Positions 1 through 11,290 are shown, counted from the first letter of the stretch. The stretch is 64,000 nucleotides of DNA from Gautieria morchelliformis (GCA_015179125.1 WHVA01000306.1:1-64000); one strand, 5' to 3'. The notes: generated by a model not told the origin, from the letters alone. Made by a program: numbers and translations.

Positions 1-668
1 AAACTTGTGGAAGGAAACGCGTGAACCCTGACAGCCGTGCCTCGGAGATAGGAAAGGGCGTAATTGACCTTTCGTTCGTCGTCAGGAAAGGCATTGGGAC
101 GATCACGGAAGTTGAGTTGAAGCTGGACCAGAAATTGCTGGAGCTTCTTGGGGTCGGAACCGTCGAATTGATCTGGTTCATGGACCTTTGTCTTGGGGCG
201 TGGTGGTGCTTGGGCCGGGCGCTGAAGTTGTCCGGCTAGCATGGCGATGTCTTGTGCAAGATCCGGAACTGGCACGGGTGGAACTGGGTTGGTGGGAATC
301 TGGGGTGGGATTGGAGGTGGAGGACTGCCTGGGGGACCGCCGGGTGGGCCGCCATGAGGGCCACCTGGAGGGCCGCCTGGAGGTGGTCCTGGTGGAGGTG
401 GTGGTGGTGGAGCTGGGCATCGGAATGACGCTGCTGTTTGTTCGCCGCTGCTACTCGTCGAGTTTCCGTCATAGTCGGGATTGTCATCGGGATTAGCATC
501 GGGAACTTCTTCGAATCGTTGCGGAATAGCATCGGAGAGCTCATCGTCAGCACGAGAGCTGCCGGAGGGTTCCGTGTGCCTTGGTGCTGCGGATCTAAGA
601 CTGCCAAAATAAGAGAGAGCTTCGACAGCTCCTGCTCGAGCTGAAGTAGCTGTGGTACGAGGAGGCAT
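1..668 (-). CDS. Gag N-terminal part of Ty3/gypsy family A, copy 1 (runs off or breaks at the left edge)
   Basis: Read on the minus strand from the ATG at 668, one frame stays open to about position 40, giving about 210 residues. It starts MPPRTTATS, passes an acidic Ser/Asp-rich stretch and a long Pro/Gly-rich tract (about residues 95-130), and reaches the start of a retroviral-type Gag core (motif DQFDGSDPKKLQ). It is the uninterrupted counterpart of the Gag that is split in element A (20716 to 12471), so it shows the ancestral target sequence there. Homology to A stops near position 37-41 just after a Leu-Arg-Gly, so the copy is broken or rearranged there. Gag forms the cytoplasmic particle in which reverse transcription occurs. 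The identification rests on the downstream Gag core and zinc knuckle of the sister copy. Confidence 0.75.
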   Translation of the reverse strand, partial: MPPRTTATSARAGAVEALSYFGSLRSAAPRHTEPSGSSRADDELSDAIPQRFEEVPDANPDDNPDYDGNSTSSSGEQTAASFRCPAPPPPPPPGPPPGGPPGGPHGGPPGGPPGSPPPPIPPQIPTNPVPPVPVPDLAQDIAMLAGQLQRPAQAPPRPKTKVHEPDQFDGSDPKKLQQFLVQLQLNFRDRPNAFPDDERKVNYALSYLRGTAVRVHAFPSTS

Positions 669-701
669 AGTGATAGTTATCGGGTGGGAATCAGATAATA
701 C

Positions 702-1361
702 TGTTACGTATCGAGATTTCCGCTAAGTCGGAACTGGAAAGGACAGCAGCTTCAACTTATAGGTTGCACCCCCAATGAACTATCGTCCTAAGTATTTCGG
801 AAATGGGTCGGAAGGCAGAAAGTACTGAACTAGAGGTTGGTCAGGACTTGAGTCGGAACTGAGGCGGAAGGCGGAAGATGGAAGGCGGAGAGACTGAGGT
901 CTTGCTAGACTCGCTGTGCTAAGAACAGGAGATGGAGCGGAGGAAATCAAGTATCGAAGGTGATTATCTGATTGCAGAATAACAGACATACATGACAGGC
1001 TTTTATACAAAGAGCTGAGACAACAGGTAATGGGGTAGTACTAAGCAAATTCCGGGGGAAGCGGAAGTCGAGTAGACAATGTGTGGGAACTAACTAATTG
1101 GGAACAATGGGACTACAAGGGGGGTTCAGGGTAAGGTAAAACAATGGGAAAGGACAAGGGGTCGGGAAACATGTCTGACAACGAACTACAAGGGTGACCG
1201 GATAAGTGATCTTGATGAACGATGAAGCGGGTCCGGTGGGTCCAAGTAATAGAGTCGAAAGAACAAGGGAATAGAACAATGGGCGGAATGTCGGAAATAT
1301 CGGAGGGGCAGAAAGTGTTGCGGAACTGAAGGTCGGAAGTTGGAAGTGAACGGTCGTAACA
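702..1361 (-). repeat. LTR of gypsy family A, copy 1 (5' LTR, minus orientation)
   Basis: A 660-bp block starts TGTTACGTATCG and ends GTCGTAACA. It matches the LTRs at 4813-5465 and 20750-22118 along its length. It abuts the Gag leader at 701, so in the minus orientation it is the 5' LTR. It ends inside the decayed antisense gene of family C, so copy 1 inserted into that gene. The flank after 1361 is CTCCT; the partner target-site duplication would lie outside the window. Confidence 0.9.
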
Positions 1362-3008
1362 CTCCTCTGACCTCTCCACCAACTCCTCCATCCTCTCCTC
1401 GCCGGCCAGCGTAGACATTCGGGTGCCTTCGGAGGTATCTGAGAATCAGCCAAGATGCTCGGAAGGAGGGCACAACAGGCTTACCAAGGACGCCCTTCGA
1501 CGAAATTGAGGACGGACCCGTCGTCGACCCTTTTTCCTTCGCCTTCCCCTTGCTCTTCCCCCTCGACCCTCGCTCTTTCACCTCCGGCTCTTGACCATCC
1601 TTCTCGTCCTTCGCCACGTATTCTAGAGGAGGAGCAAGGACTCCACATGAGTTCGAATGGTGTAGGAGGAATGGAAAAGGAGGAGACTTACCCTCTGCCG
1701 CAACACAGCCCTGGCGATCACAAATGCATCGCCCACACATCTTCCCCGCCTCGCCACTGCAGGTGTGACCATAGCGAAGGCATCGCCCACACTTCGCAGG
1801 CCTCTTCAGTACCTCGTGCTACGGAGAAGCACACAGTCAGCGGGCGAATTACTTCAACAAAACGATGCTGCTTACCCCGTTATAAATCAGCCAGCCGAGC
1901 AAATACACATGCTCGGGGTAACCATGTTTCATCACCAATTGTGGGACCTTGTCCGATTTGCTAACCAGTGCATTCGCCCGACCCTTGCAACCATGGGCAG
2001 GAGTTGGCTCGATTGCGATGATCTCTGGCGTAGGACTCCGAGCGCATTCCTTCAGAGCCTTCTTCGGTGTTTGGGGTATTTTCGCCTTCGTCTTCGGACG
2101 ACAGGATCATGGGCCACCGGTTTGTGCGCATGGGCTGGACTGTGGCCAATTGTCCAGGTGGTCCAGCAAAAGGCTCAGCTGCACGAGCGAGATCTTCAAG
2201 AGGACTTCGAGTCAGGATGGCTAGCGAACAAACATGTATCACGTACTTTCAGGCTCCCTCATACTGTCCCCCTTGACTCTGGGCTCCTTCGCAGCATCCC
2301 CCACTACCTCGGGTTCCTTCGACGGGCCTCGTGACGCTGTTGGCTCTGGCACCGCGTTCATATCGGCATCGAGGAACTCAGGGCTAACTAGGAAACCTAC
2401 ACTCCCAAGCCACTCTTTCGCTTCCTTCACCTCCCTCACCAGGTCATTGTCAGGGGACACCCTGTTTTCCATTTACAGTTCCAACACCACACCCAGTTCC
2501 AACTCCATTTCCGACTCCTCTTCCGGTTCCGATTCCATCTCTGCCTCCGCTTGTGGAAATGATTCTGCTTCTGGGAGAACTTCCACCAGTTCTGTTTGCC
2601 TTGCCAGTTCCACTCCAATTTCTGACTTCCACTCTCAGAACAGTGTCAGAAATCAAGCGATTCGCGTAATAGGTGGCATCAAGGGTCGATCAAGGGTCAG
2701 GGAGGTCAGGGGGATGCAGGGTTGATGGCGGGTGCCAAGTGTTGTCCCTGGCTGCGCAGCATAGTATAATACGGGCTCGCTGACATTGGGGTCCTTAGAC
2801 TTTTCTCTTTGGATTTCCAGCTCGGCCTGTGATAGAGGTTTCAGCGAAACGCTTGATAGGGGAGCTCTCTTACCTGGAGTTCTTCAGCCTCAGCAACCCA
2901 CTGCTCCACCTCTTCGCGCAAGGCTCCCCGAAGGTCAGGACGAACCTTCAGCTTGACCCACGTTCACTCGATGAGCACAGAGAGGGAGGAAGACTCGTTA
3001 GAGGCCAT
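1362..3008 (-). pseudogene. Decayed antisense accessory gene of LTR family C (double Cys-knuckle protein)
   Basis: On the minus strand an ATG at 3008 starts MASNESSSLS, followed by an early TGA. The same frame then continues through a helical Glu-rich stretch to a GTAAGAG donor, and resumes after a CACAG acceptor. Further on come an acidic Glu-rich tract (about 2630-2470), a TPKKALKE-type segment (about 2060), and a cysteine module near 1800-1700 in which CGRC, a Cys six residues later, CGRC and CDRQGC can be read. Stops and frame changes are frequent, and the gene is cut at 1361 by the family-A LTR. A TATA-like TTTAAAAG lies upstream of the ATG (about 3060). It sits just inside the family C 3' LTR on the strand opposite that element, the same arrangement as the 5585-6958 gene in element A. 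The biochemical function is not recognised; the Cys pattern suggests metal binding. Confidence 0.5.
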
Positions 3009-3175
3009 AAGGAGTCGAATAGTGGAATGAACCTGTCGCCTCACATCGCAATGCCTTTTAAAGCCCAGGGCTGAGCCGTGCATGGACCAAGCGGTGAGAG
3101 ATCGTATCGGGGGCACTATTACGTCCTCAGACTCGTCCCCCACCCCAAAGCACTATGTCGTTGGACTCCAAAGCT

Positions 3176-3186
3176 AGGAGGGGGGT
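3176..3186 (+). other. Polypurine tract of LTR element C
   Basis: AGGAGGGGGG lies 2-3 bases before the TGTCATGAC start of the LTR at 3189. Plus-strand DNA synthesis in retrotransposons is primed from such a tract next to the 3' LTR, so the element C interior lies to the left and the element runs on the plus strand. Confidence 0.7.
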
Positions 3187-3188
3187 AC

Positions 3189-4460
3189 TGTCATGACGCG
3201 TTTATTTCCCATGCTCAGATGCCCTGTTCTCCCATTTCTCACTCCACCTCCGTGTTCGTTCCGATTGCCCTCGCCGTGTTCAGCAACTGATCTTCGCTGT
3301 TCGCGCCGTTTACCATGGCCATGCCGCCAAAGCATGATCGACGTCTTTGGACTGACTTGGCAGTCATCTCTGGGCCTATCACCTCCTCTGCGCAACCCTC
3401 TTTCAATGATGTTCCTATGATCGGATTGTCATGACTTGTGTATTTCCTGCACCTTGTTATCCCCATTTCCCCTTTCACCACTCCTCCCCTGTGTTCGCTC
3501 GGCTTCGCCCTCCACCTCGACCCCTCCTGCCCTATGTCATCTCCGTTAGCCCTTCCTCACATTTCGCTGAACAGCCATTCGCTGCTCACATCATTCGCCA
3601 GCAGGCACACCATCAAATCACGATCGATATCCCTACCCGGCATGATGGCTCGTCAGTAGCTCCATCAGCTTCTCGGTCCAACCCCCTTTTGGTGTTCATA
3701 TGAGCAGGGTGCGCTCGTGGGACGTCCTACCCATAGGTCATGTGGGATCAACCCAGAAGATGAAGAACCCATGCAGGGCAGTGTATATGCGGGCCCCAAG
3801 ACATGATTTCATACATAGGTGCCTTCGCCACCTTTACTCTCCGTTGTTTCATGTTCGCACTCTTCCCTCACTCTATTGTATGTTTATTCCATCTACTTAG
3901 TATCATGACTGCGCACCCCTATCCAACCCTGACTCACGACAGCCTCTTTCCTATTCGCTGATACCTTATGAGCATTCGATATAAGTAGTTTACATTCGCA
4001 TGTATATTCTCCAGTTCAATTATCATACGTCGTCCATCTTGTGCAAACTTGACCTCACTGTGATCATCATTTTGAGCCTTCTCCTGGAGACTTCTATCTT
4101 CAACCAGAAGAGGACTTAGGCATCACTGGTGAGTTCCCATACTTCATCTTTGTTACCTTAGCCTTCAAACTATTTTCTGTGCTGACGGCGAAGGGCTCCG
4201 AAGGAGCACCTTTGCCGGTGAAGGGATTGTCGCTACTTAGACAACCCTTCCGTGACACCTTGCACATTACATCATCGAGTGCCACGGGCTATTTCGCTAC
4301 GACTGTAGATAGGGCGAGTTCTGCTCAGGCAGCCCTCTTATCTTGTGAACACCTACTTGTTCACCTATTCGCCGAACGGCATACTTATTCGCACAAGTCA
4401 TTCGGGCATTCGCTGTGTTCACTAATACACGATATTAACGCCTAAAAACCAATCTTGACA
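3189..4460 (+). repeat. 3' LTR of family C, with duplicated first ~240 bp
   Basis: The block starts TGTCATGAC at 3189 after a polypurine tract and ends AATCTTGACA at 4460. It matches the solo LTR at 22556-23569, but the TGTCATGAC start occurs again at 3427, so the first 238 bp are partly duplicated in tandem. At 4460 it joins directly to an RT fragment of element B with the flank GCAAT. The other end of element C is not in the window, so its target duplication cannot be checked. Confidence 0.8.
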
Positions 4461-4812
4461 GCAATAATCCTGGACCAGGTGCAGCGATCCATCCTTCTTC
4501 TTGATGAAGAACACTAGGCTGGCCATAGGCGATTTCGAGGGGCGAATGTGGCCAGTGTGCAGGTTCTCCTGCAGGAATTCATCCAGCTGTGACTGTTCAC
4601 TGGGGGCAAGTGGGTAAACCTTGCATGCAGATGGCTTGGCTCCTGGCTCAAGCTCAATTGCATGGTCCCATGTCCTGCGTTCAGGAAGTGAATCAAAGGA
4701 CTCTTTAGCAAAGACATCCTCAAAGTCACGGAGGTATGGAGGGATGAGTTCCTTTTCCGCTAGGGGTACACTGCGAAGGGCCTTCTCAGCTAGCTGCTGT
4801 GAAGTGGTTGTG
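4461..4812 (-). pseudogene. Reverse transcriptase fragment of older gypsy element B
   Basis: The minus-strand translation from 4807 reads the linker and N-terminal RT region of a Ty3/gypsy Pol, with the recognisable motifs IPPYLRDFEDVFAKE, WDHAIELEPGAKP and VFFIKKKDGSLHLVQDY. The reading is open over about 115 residues. It stops where LTR C begins. Its upstream half is the protease fragment at 22124-22550, and the two were separated by insertion of element A. Other open frames over this interval are shadows. Confidence 0.85.
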
Positions 4813-5465
4813 TGTTACGTATCGAGATTTCCGCTAAGTCGGAACTGGAAAGGACAGCGGCTTCAACTTGTAGGTTGTGCCCCCAATGAACTATCGTCCT
4901 AGGTATTTCGGAAATGGGTCGGAAGGCGGAATGTACTGAACTGAAGACCCGTCGGAACTTGAGGCGGAATTGAGGCGGAAGACGGAAGGCTGAGAGACTG
5001 AGGTCTTGCTAGACTCGCTGTGCTAAGAACAGGAGATGGAGCGAAGGAAATCAAGTATCAAAGGTGATTATCTGATTGCAGAATAACAGACATACATGAC
5101 AGGCTTTTATACAAAGAGCTGAGACAACAGGGAATGGGGTAATACTAAGCAAATTCCGGGGGAAGCGGAAGTCGAGTAGACAATGCGTGGGAACTAACTA
5201 ATTGGGAACAATGGGACTACAAGGGGGGTTCAGGGTAAGGTAAAACAATGGCAAAGAACAAGGGGTCAGGAAAACATATCTGACAACGAAACACAAGGAG
5301 GGCCGGACATATGGTCTTGATGAACGGTGAGGTGGTCCGGTGGGTCCGAGTAATAGAGTTGAAAGAACAAGGGAAATGAACAAGGGGCTGGATGTCGGAA
5401 ATATCAGAGGGGCGGAAAGTGTTGCGGAACTGAAGGTTGGAAGTCGGAAATGAACAGTCGTAACA
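4813..5465 (-). repeat. 3' LTR of element A
   Basis: The 653-bp block starts TGTTACGTATCG and ends GTCGTAACA. In element orientation the bases just before it (minus strand 5480-5466) read AGAAGGGAGATAC, a polypurine tract very like that of element C. The LTR is intact and lacks the insertions seen in the right LTR. Confidence 0.93.
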
Positions 5466-5584
5466 GTATCTCCCTTCTAAGGTCAAGCCCCGCGAGACCA
5501 CAAGTCGGATCACGTGACCTGTGAACAAACGCATCGGAGTTCGAAAGATAGGCAGGAAGCAAACGCGTCTCGTCTTCATCCAAC

Positions 5585-6958
5585 ATGAGCTCCCAACCTG
5601 ATCTCGCTAAAATGTCCAGCGCCGAAATGCAGAATTATTTCGACGATCTTCTTGCACAGAAAAAGCTGGCGGAAAAGCAAGCGGCCGACGAAGCTGCGCA
5701 GAAAGAGAGGGAGCGACTGGAGGAGGAGCGCAAGGAGAAGGAGTGCAAGGAACAGGAGTGGAAGGAACAGGAGTGGAAGGAACAGAGTGGAAGGAACAGG
5801 AGTGGAAGGAACAGGAGTGGAAGGAACAGGAGTGGAAGGAACAGGAGTGGAAGGAACAGGAGTGGAAGGAACAGGAGTGGAAGGAGAGGGAAGAAAAAGA
5901 CCGTAAACGACGTGAGGAGGTGTCGCGCCTCCACGAGGAACAGCGGAAACAGGACGCGGCCAAAAAGGCTGCAGAGAACAAGGCCACGATGGAAAAGGCG
6001 GGGAAATCCCGGGTGAGTCGGCAATGTCCTGTGGTGTTTTTCCGGTGCTCACAGAAAAAACTGCCAGAGGGTCATAGAATCCGAGGGGGAGTCGGAAGCG
6101 GAAAGCTCTGCGGAAAGCACGCCGCCGCCAGAGGGCAAGGGGAAGCAAAAGGATGTTGCTCCCATGCCGAACGTTGTTGCGGAGCGCAAATGGAGGGCGG
6201 ACGAGTTCCAACAGGCTCGGAAAGACAAGATGGCCCGGATAGTGGAGTTGCGGGAGTTGGGGCCGGAGAATCCCACTACGAGAAAGCGGAAAACGAGGGA
6301 TGATGACGAGGAAGAGAAGGCCCCGTGCGACCCATGCAAAACCAAGGGATTGGATTGTGTGTGGTCAAAGAATCCGCGGGAGACCTCCTGCGAGCAGTGC
6401 CGAGAAAAGAAGAGGCGCTGCGTCGTGGACGGTTGCGCCGCGAGGGTGGAAAGAAAAAGGCACAAGGTCGAGACCGAGGGGCCTGAAACCCCCAAGTCGA
6501 AACCGGGACCGAGCGGAAAAAAGGCCACGGAAGGATTTCCGGTGACCGGAAACTCGGAGACAGCAGTACTCAACCGCTTCTCCATGGTGTCGCCGTTATT
6601 CGACATCGCCGATTCGTTGAGGGGCATCCGGAAAACCCAACGCGGGATCCGGAACCTCCTTGCGGAGATGGCGGTGGTCCAGGAACAGCAGTTGCTGTCG
6701 TTCCAAAACCAAATGACTGTCATGTCAACAGTTTTGGAGCAATTTAAACGGGAGTTCCGGTGGCGGAACGACATGCTCCGGGATCACATGGAGGTGCGCA
6801 TGCAGGAGCAGGTGAACAAGGCGGAAGTGGGTCCAGGCGAGGGGGTGGAAACGAGGGACAGGGTAGCGACCGAGTTGGTGAACGTTAAGGTGGGACATGC
6901 AGAAGAAGGGCCAGAAGCGGAGAACGAGGGCAAGGGGGAAACGATGAGGGAGGAGTAG
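5585..6958 (+). pseudogene. Antisense accessory gene of element A: Lys/Glu-rich coiled-coil protein with double Cys knuckle, one frameshift
   Basis: Exon 1 runs 5585-6012, starts MSSQPDLAKMSSAEMQ, and is a charged coiled coil followed by an EWKEQ repeat array. Intron 6013-6067 (GTGAGT..CTGCCAG) restores the frame to exon 2, 6068-6958. Exon 2 has a cluster CDPCKTKGLDC..CEQCREKKRRC near 6330-6425, resembling a binuclear-type or knuckle Zn motif with basic residues. A predicted amphipathic helix region follows (6600-6830). A one-base deletion in the repeat array at about 5785 shifts the frame, so this copy is broken unless the array is misread. The gene starts 120 bp inside the 3' LTR and runs opposite to gag-pol; an E-box palindrome ATCACGTGAC lies at about 5510 upstream. 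DNA or RNA binding is an inference from the Cys pattern; the family is not recognised. Confidence 0.6.
5741..5885 (+). repeat. 15-bp tandem repeat (GAGTGGAAGGAACAG, about 9.5 units)
   Basis: In-frame units encode EWKEQ. Nine near-identical units can be counted from 5741. The fourth (5786-5799) is only 14 bases, which causes the frameshift in the surrounding gene. Such arrays vary by replication slippage. Confidence 0.9.
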
Positions 6959-6968
6959 GTGTCGAAGA

Positions 6969-7394
6969 TGTTGGGTGCATTTATGCTCCTGCACCAAAAT
7001 CAAGCATAATATATCCAATTTGTTGTGTGGTTTCTCAATTTCTTCTCATTTTGTTCTTGTATCATGCATCCATTTCTCTGGTTATTTTCGAAATTTTCCA
7101 CTCACTCCCTGTCTCTCCATTTCATCTTGTTATTTCTATTTTCACAAGCGGCTGCACCCAGCGGAGTCTGAAATGACTTCGACGCGCGAACTCTTGGGCG
7201 CTAAAGGGCCGGGTAGTAGTACATGCACAGTGAAACATTTTCCCCCTCTCTCAGTGACAACTAAATTCACTGAGAGAGGCAAGTAAATTAGTCTAGCATT
7301 CTTTCGATTTATTAACCTAGAAATCCTCTGTAGTGAATTGTTTTCTAGGTAGTGTATAATATATTTAGAGTGACAACTAAATTCACTGAGAGAG
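6969..7394 (+). repeat. Repeat-like block L1 with hairpin and 26-bp direct repeat, between pol and antisense gene of A
   Basis: The block opens TGTTGGGTGCATTTATGC and later shows GGCGCT..GGGCCGG..AGTACATGC..AGTGAAACA. It ends in a hairpin with an 11-bp stem CTCTCTCAGTG/CACTGAGAGAG (7246-7256 and 7268-7278). A 26-bp stretch over the hairpin (7253-7278) recurs exactly at 7369-7394. The same series of motifs occurs in the same order at 24059-24320. No coding potential is seen. It could be a small non-autonomous element or a retained piece of one; the class is not assigned. Confidence 0.45.
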
Positions 7395-7588
7395 TGAATT
7401 GTTTTCTAGTCTATTCTTTTGAGCAACAAGTCCATACCTACTGCCTATAATTCCTGTCCTCTACAAAAGATACTTGTAATTAATTTCTTGAAGTGTCGGA
7501 AAATTGCGTAACGGAAAATTAATCGGATTTGACATATGACTTGAGAACTAAGAATCAATGGGGGTATCGGAAGTGGGATCGGAAATGA

Positions 7589-10500
7589 CTAGGGCATGGA
7601 AATGGGGCCAGGCTTATCAGGATATGACTTGTGAAAATCAGAGACGAGGTCAGAGGTGTGATCTAGTTCCGTGGCGGAAATCCAGGAAGTCTCTTTGTCA
7701 GTGTTTTCATAGCCTGCCCACTTGACTAGGTACTGGAGTTGGCAGCGGTATCGTCTGTCAAGCTTGGAGTTGAGAATTTCCGAGATCTCATATTCCGGTT
7801 CTCCGTCGATGATGACTGGCGGAGGCGGAGGTTGATCTCGATTCGGAATTGTATTCGGAACTGCTGGCTCAAGCATGGAGACATGGAATACCGGATGTAC
7901 TGCGCGCATATTGTCAGGAAGTCTGAGAGTGAAAGAACGACTGCCGGCCTTAGCGATGATCTTGTAAGGGCCAAGGTATTTTTCAGAGAGCTTCTTCAAG
8001 GGGCGAGTGGTGCGGAAGTTTTCAGCTTTGATGAAGGCTTTGTTGCCTATCTCGAATGCCGGTTGCGGAAGTCGTTTCCGATCGGCGGAAGTTTGGTATC
8101 TCTTTTGTGCAGCGGAGATGTTCTCTCGGAGGTGTTGGTGAAGGTCATTGAGTTCCACAACGAAATCTCAGGCTCTTGCAGAGGCGAGGTCGCGTTCAGG
8201 GTGGATGGCGAGATTCGGGTGGTAGCCCTTGTTGGCGTAGAAGGGTGAAATTCCAGTGGTAGCGGAAGGCGCATTGTTGTAGGCAAATTCCACAAGGGGA
8301 AGGAGGTTGGACCAGTTGCTGTGTTGGTAGTTGCAATAAACGCGGAGATACTGCTCAAGGGTCTGATTAGTACACTCTGTTTGTCCATCTCCTTCGGGAT
8401 GATAACCGGAAGTGAAGTGGAGTTTCATGTCAAGAGCCTTGCCAAGTGTGCGGAAAAAGGAGGACACGAATTCTGATCCACGGTCGGAAGTCACATGGGA
8501 AGGAATTCCGTGCTTGGAAAAGACGTGGTGCACGAAGAGTTGTGCGACCTGGGCGGAAGTGATGGTGTCGTAGGTCGGAATAAAGATGGACTGCTTTGTG
8601 AGGCAGTCAACGATCACTAGAATGGTATCATAGCCAGATGACTTAGGAAGTTTCTCAATGAAATCCTTGGATATTGAATTCCACAGTTGTTCCGGGATCG
8701 GAAGTTGCTTCAGGAGGCCGTAGGGTTTGTGACGTTGAGGCTTGGCTCGCATACAGGTGGTGCATGACTTGCAGTAGTCTTGGACCATCGTGCGGAGGAG
8801 AGGCCAAGTATAGGTATGTCGGATTATGTCGAGGGTCTTGTTCTGGCCTTGGTGTCCTGAGAGTGGATGCTCGTGGCTTTGCTGGAGTACGCGAAGTCAT
8901 AGATCATTGGTATCCGGAACGTAAATCCGGGACTTGTACCGGAGAAATCCATCGGAATCGAGGGACCATCCAGGACTGGTTGGGTCATCAAGGTGGGTTG
9001 CGGAGATGGGATCGGAACGAAGTGCGGAACAGATGTCGGAATGGAGAGACTCGGTGTCCATAATAATCGAGGCGCAGAGTAGCGGAAACTGCAATGCTGT
9101 GGCACGCAGGGACGATGCCAGCTGCTCAGTCGAGAATACTGGGCAGAAATTGTGCGGATTAACGCTGGCATAGTCGCTACTTCCCTCTTTTGGGTAGACG
9201 TCCCAACGTCTAGTGAGTGCGTCGGGTTTTGCTCCGAGCTTTCCGGGGCGGAAGCGGATCACCATGTTGAACTGTGAGAGATATTCAGACCAGTGGACTT
9301 GACAGTGAGTCAAAATCTTAGTAGTCGCGAAATACTCAAGGTTCTTATGATCCGTTACAACGACGATCGGATAAGTTGGACCTTCGAGGTAGTGTCTCCA
9401 GATTTTGAAGGCTTCAAAAATCGCAAGTAGTTCCTTATCATGGACGTCGTAGTTGAGTTCCGGGGCGGAAAAGGTGTGGGAATGAAAGGCGATCGGATGA
9501 ATTTCTCCGTCGTCAGGGGAAATGATGGAAAGAATGGCGGCTAGCGCGTAGTCGGAAGCGTTGGTTTCGAGTACAAGTTGGGCATCAGGAATCCAGAAAC
9601 CGAGTATGGGAGCCATAGTGAAGGCCAATTTGAGGGCTTCAAATGTGGAACAGCATTCCGGAGTGAAATTCCATGGGGCACCCTTCCTGGTGAGACGCGT
9701 GAGCGGAACAGTAATGTCGGAAAAATTATAAATGAAACGCCGGTAAATTTGGCGAAGCCAAGGAAAGACTGCACATCCTTAACACGTCGGGGTTCTGGCC
9801 ATTCTTGAATTGCCTTGACCTTGTCCTCTGCCATGGTAAGACCCGTAGGAGAGAGGATGTAGCCTATGTATTCGACTGTGTCGCGATGCCATTCGCATTT
9901 CTCTGCTTTTGCGTAGACGTGGTGTTTGCGTAGGCAGCGGAGTACTTCGCGGACATGTTCCCGATGTTTTTCCAGTGTATCGGAATAGATGAGGATGTCG
10001 TCAATGTAGACTAGGATGCATACGTCAAGGAGGTCGGAAAATACATCGTTCATAAAGCGCTGAAAAGCGGTGGGAGCATTGGTTAGGCCAAAGGCATGAC
10101 AACCCACTCAAAAGCACTGTAGCAGGTGCGGAAAGTGGTTTTCCACTCGTCACCTTCCCGGATGTGGACAAGGTGATAAGCGTGCCAGAGGTCAATTTTG
10201 GTGTAGATCTTCGCCCTGTGGGGAGTGTCGAGTAGGTCGGAAATGCGTGGAAGCGGATATTTGTCCTTCTTAGTGAGGGCATTGATTCCGCGGAAATCGA
10301 CGCAGAGGCGGGGAGATCCATCCTTCTTCTTGAAGAAAAGGACCGGAGCGCCATGCGGAGACAGCGAAGGGCAGATGAAGCCCATGTTGAGATGTTCATC
10401 GACGAACTCGCAGAGAGTTTGGAGTTCACTTTGCGAAAGGGAGTAGATCGGTCCAAGGGGCGGAGATGCTCCTTCTTCCAAATCTATCTTCAAATCGTAA

Positions 10501-11280
10501 GGTCGATGTTCAGCAAGTTTATTGGCTTTGGCCTTATTGAACACATCTGGGAAGTCACGATATTCTTCCGGGACTGAGCTCATGTCGACCGGAGCGGAAG
10601 TCGAGGCAGAACGAGCCTTGACTGAAGCCGAGTCAGAAAGGTGAAGCTGGAAAACGGTCGTATCTTCTTGCCATTGCAATAGGCGGAAAGCGGTGGCGGA
10701 AACGAGCGCAATTCGAGGAGCTTCGAGGGACGGAGGTGCTAAAGCGGGACCGGAGTGCAGAACTGAATACACAAGCGGAGTTGCAGAAGAGGCCTGAGCC
10801 ATCTTTGCGGACGACGTTGGAATAGACAGAAGATGATCTGGGGTACGGAACTGTATCTGACCCAATGCCCAATTAATCGACGGATTATATCGGGTGAGCC
10901 AATTGTGTCCTAGTACAACGGAACAGCTAGCATCTAGCGGAGTAACGTAAAATGTAACTTCATGGTTGTCCCCAGTAGCGAAACAGATAGACAGGTCCAC
11001 GACTTGGGAAATTGCCATGTCAGAAGACCCATCGAAAAGGCGGAGTGGAATTGTCAGAATATTGCGAGTCGGAAGTTTATGTTTCAAAACAAAGTCGGAA
11101 TCGAGGAAACAATGAGTCAAGCCGGAGTCGATCAATGCTGTAAACGGGGGTGCGGAAATGGTGTCAGAAGTGAGCGGAACGGAGAGGGAGTCGGAGGACG
11201 AAAGAGCGGATGCGTTGAGTTTAACCTCGTTTGTTGCACGAATGGGGTCAACACAGCCCTCAGCTCGTGCAGAGGCCAGA
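7589..11280 (-). pseudogene. pol: Pol polyprotein of element A: protease, RT, RNase H, integrase, chromodomain (2 frameshifts, 2 stops)
   Basis: Domains in order on the minus strand are as follows. Aspartic protease has DSGLTH near 11130. RT has IYTKIDLWHAYH at about 10200-10170 and the catalytic YIDD at about 10000. RNase H has ETNASDYA, with Asn where Asp is usual, near 9560. Integrase has HHCC zinc (HEHPLSGH.. CKSCTTC, 8850-8740) and DDE residues in VIVDC, TSDRG and GQTECTNQ (8600-8360). A C-terminal chromodomain (YEISEIL..YLVKWAGY) ends at 7589. RT is broken twice by loss of one T: before FGLTNAP (about 10093) and in KF-YRRF (about 9743). CGA to TGA stops lie at about 8896 and 8169. Chromodomains steer chromovirus integration to modified chromatin. 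This copy cannot make intact Pol without correction of those lesions. Confidence 0.93.
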
Positions 11281-11290
11281 GGACTGCTGA

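Noticed and set aside
5607..6211. Minus-strand frames rich in PSTPVPSTPV or FHSCS repeats
   Set aside because: These are frame shadows of the 15-bp EWKEQ array on the other strand.
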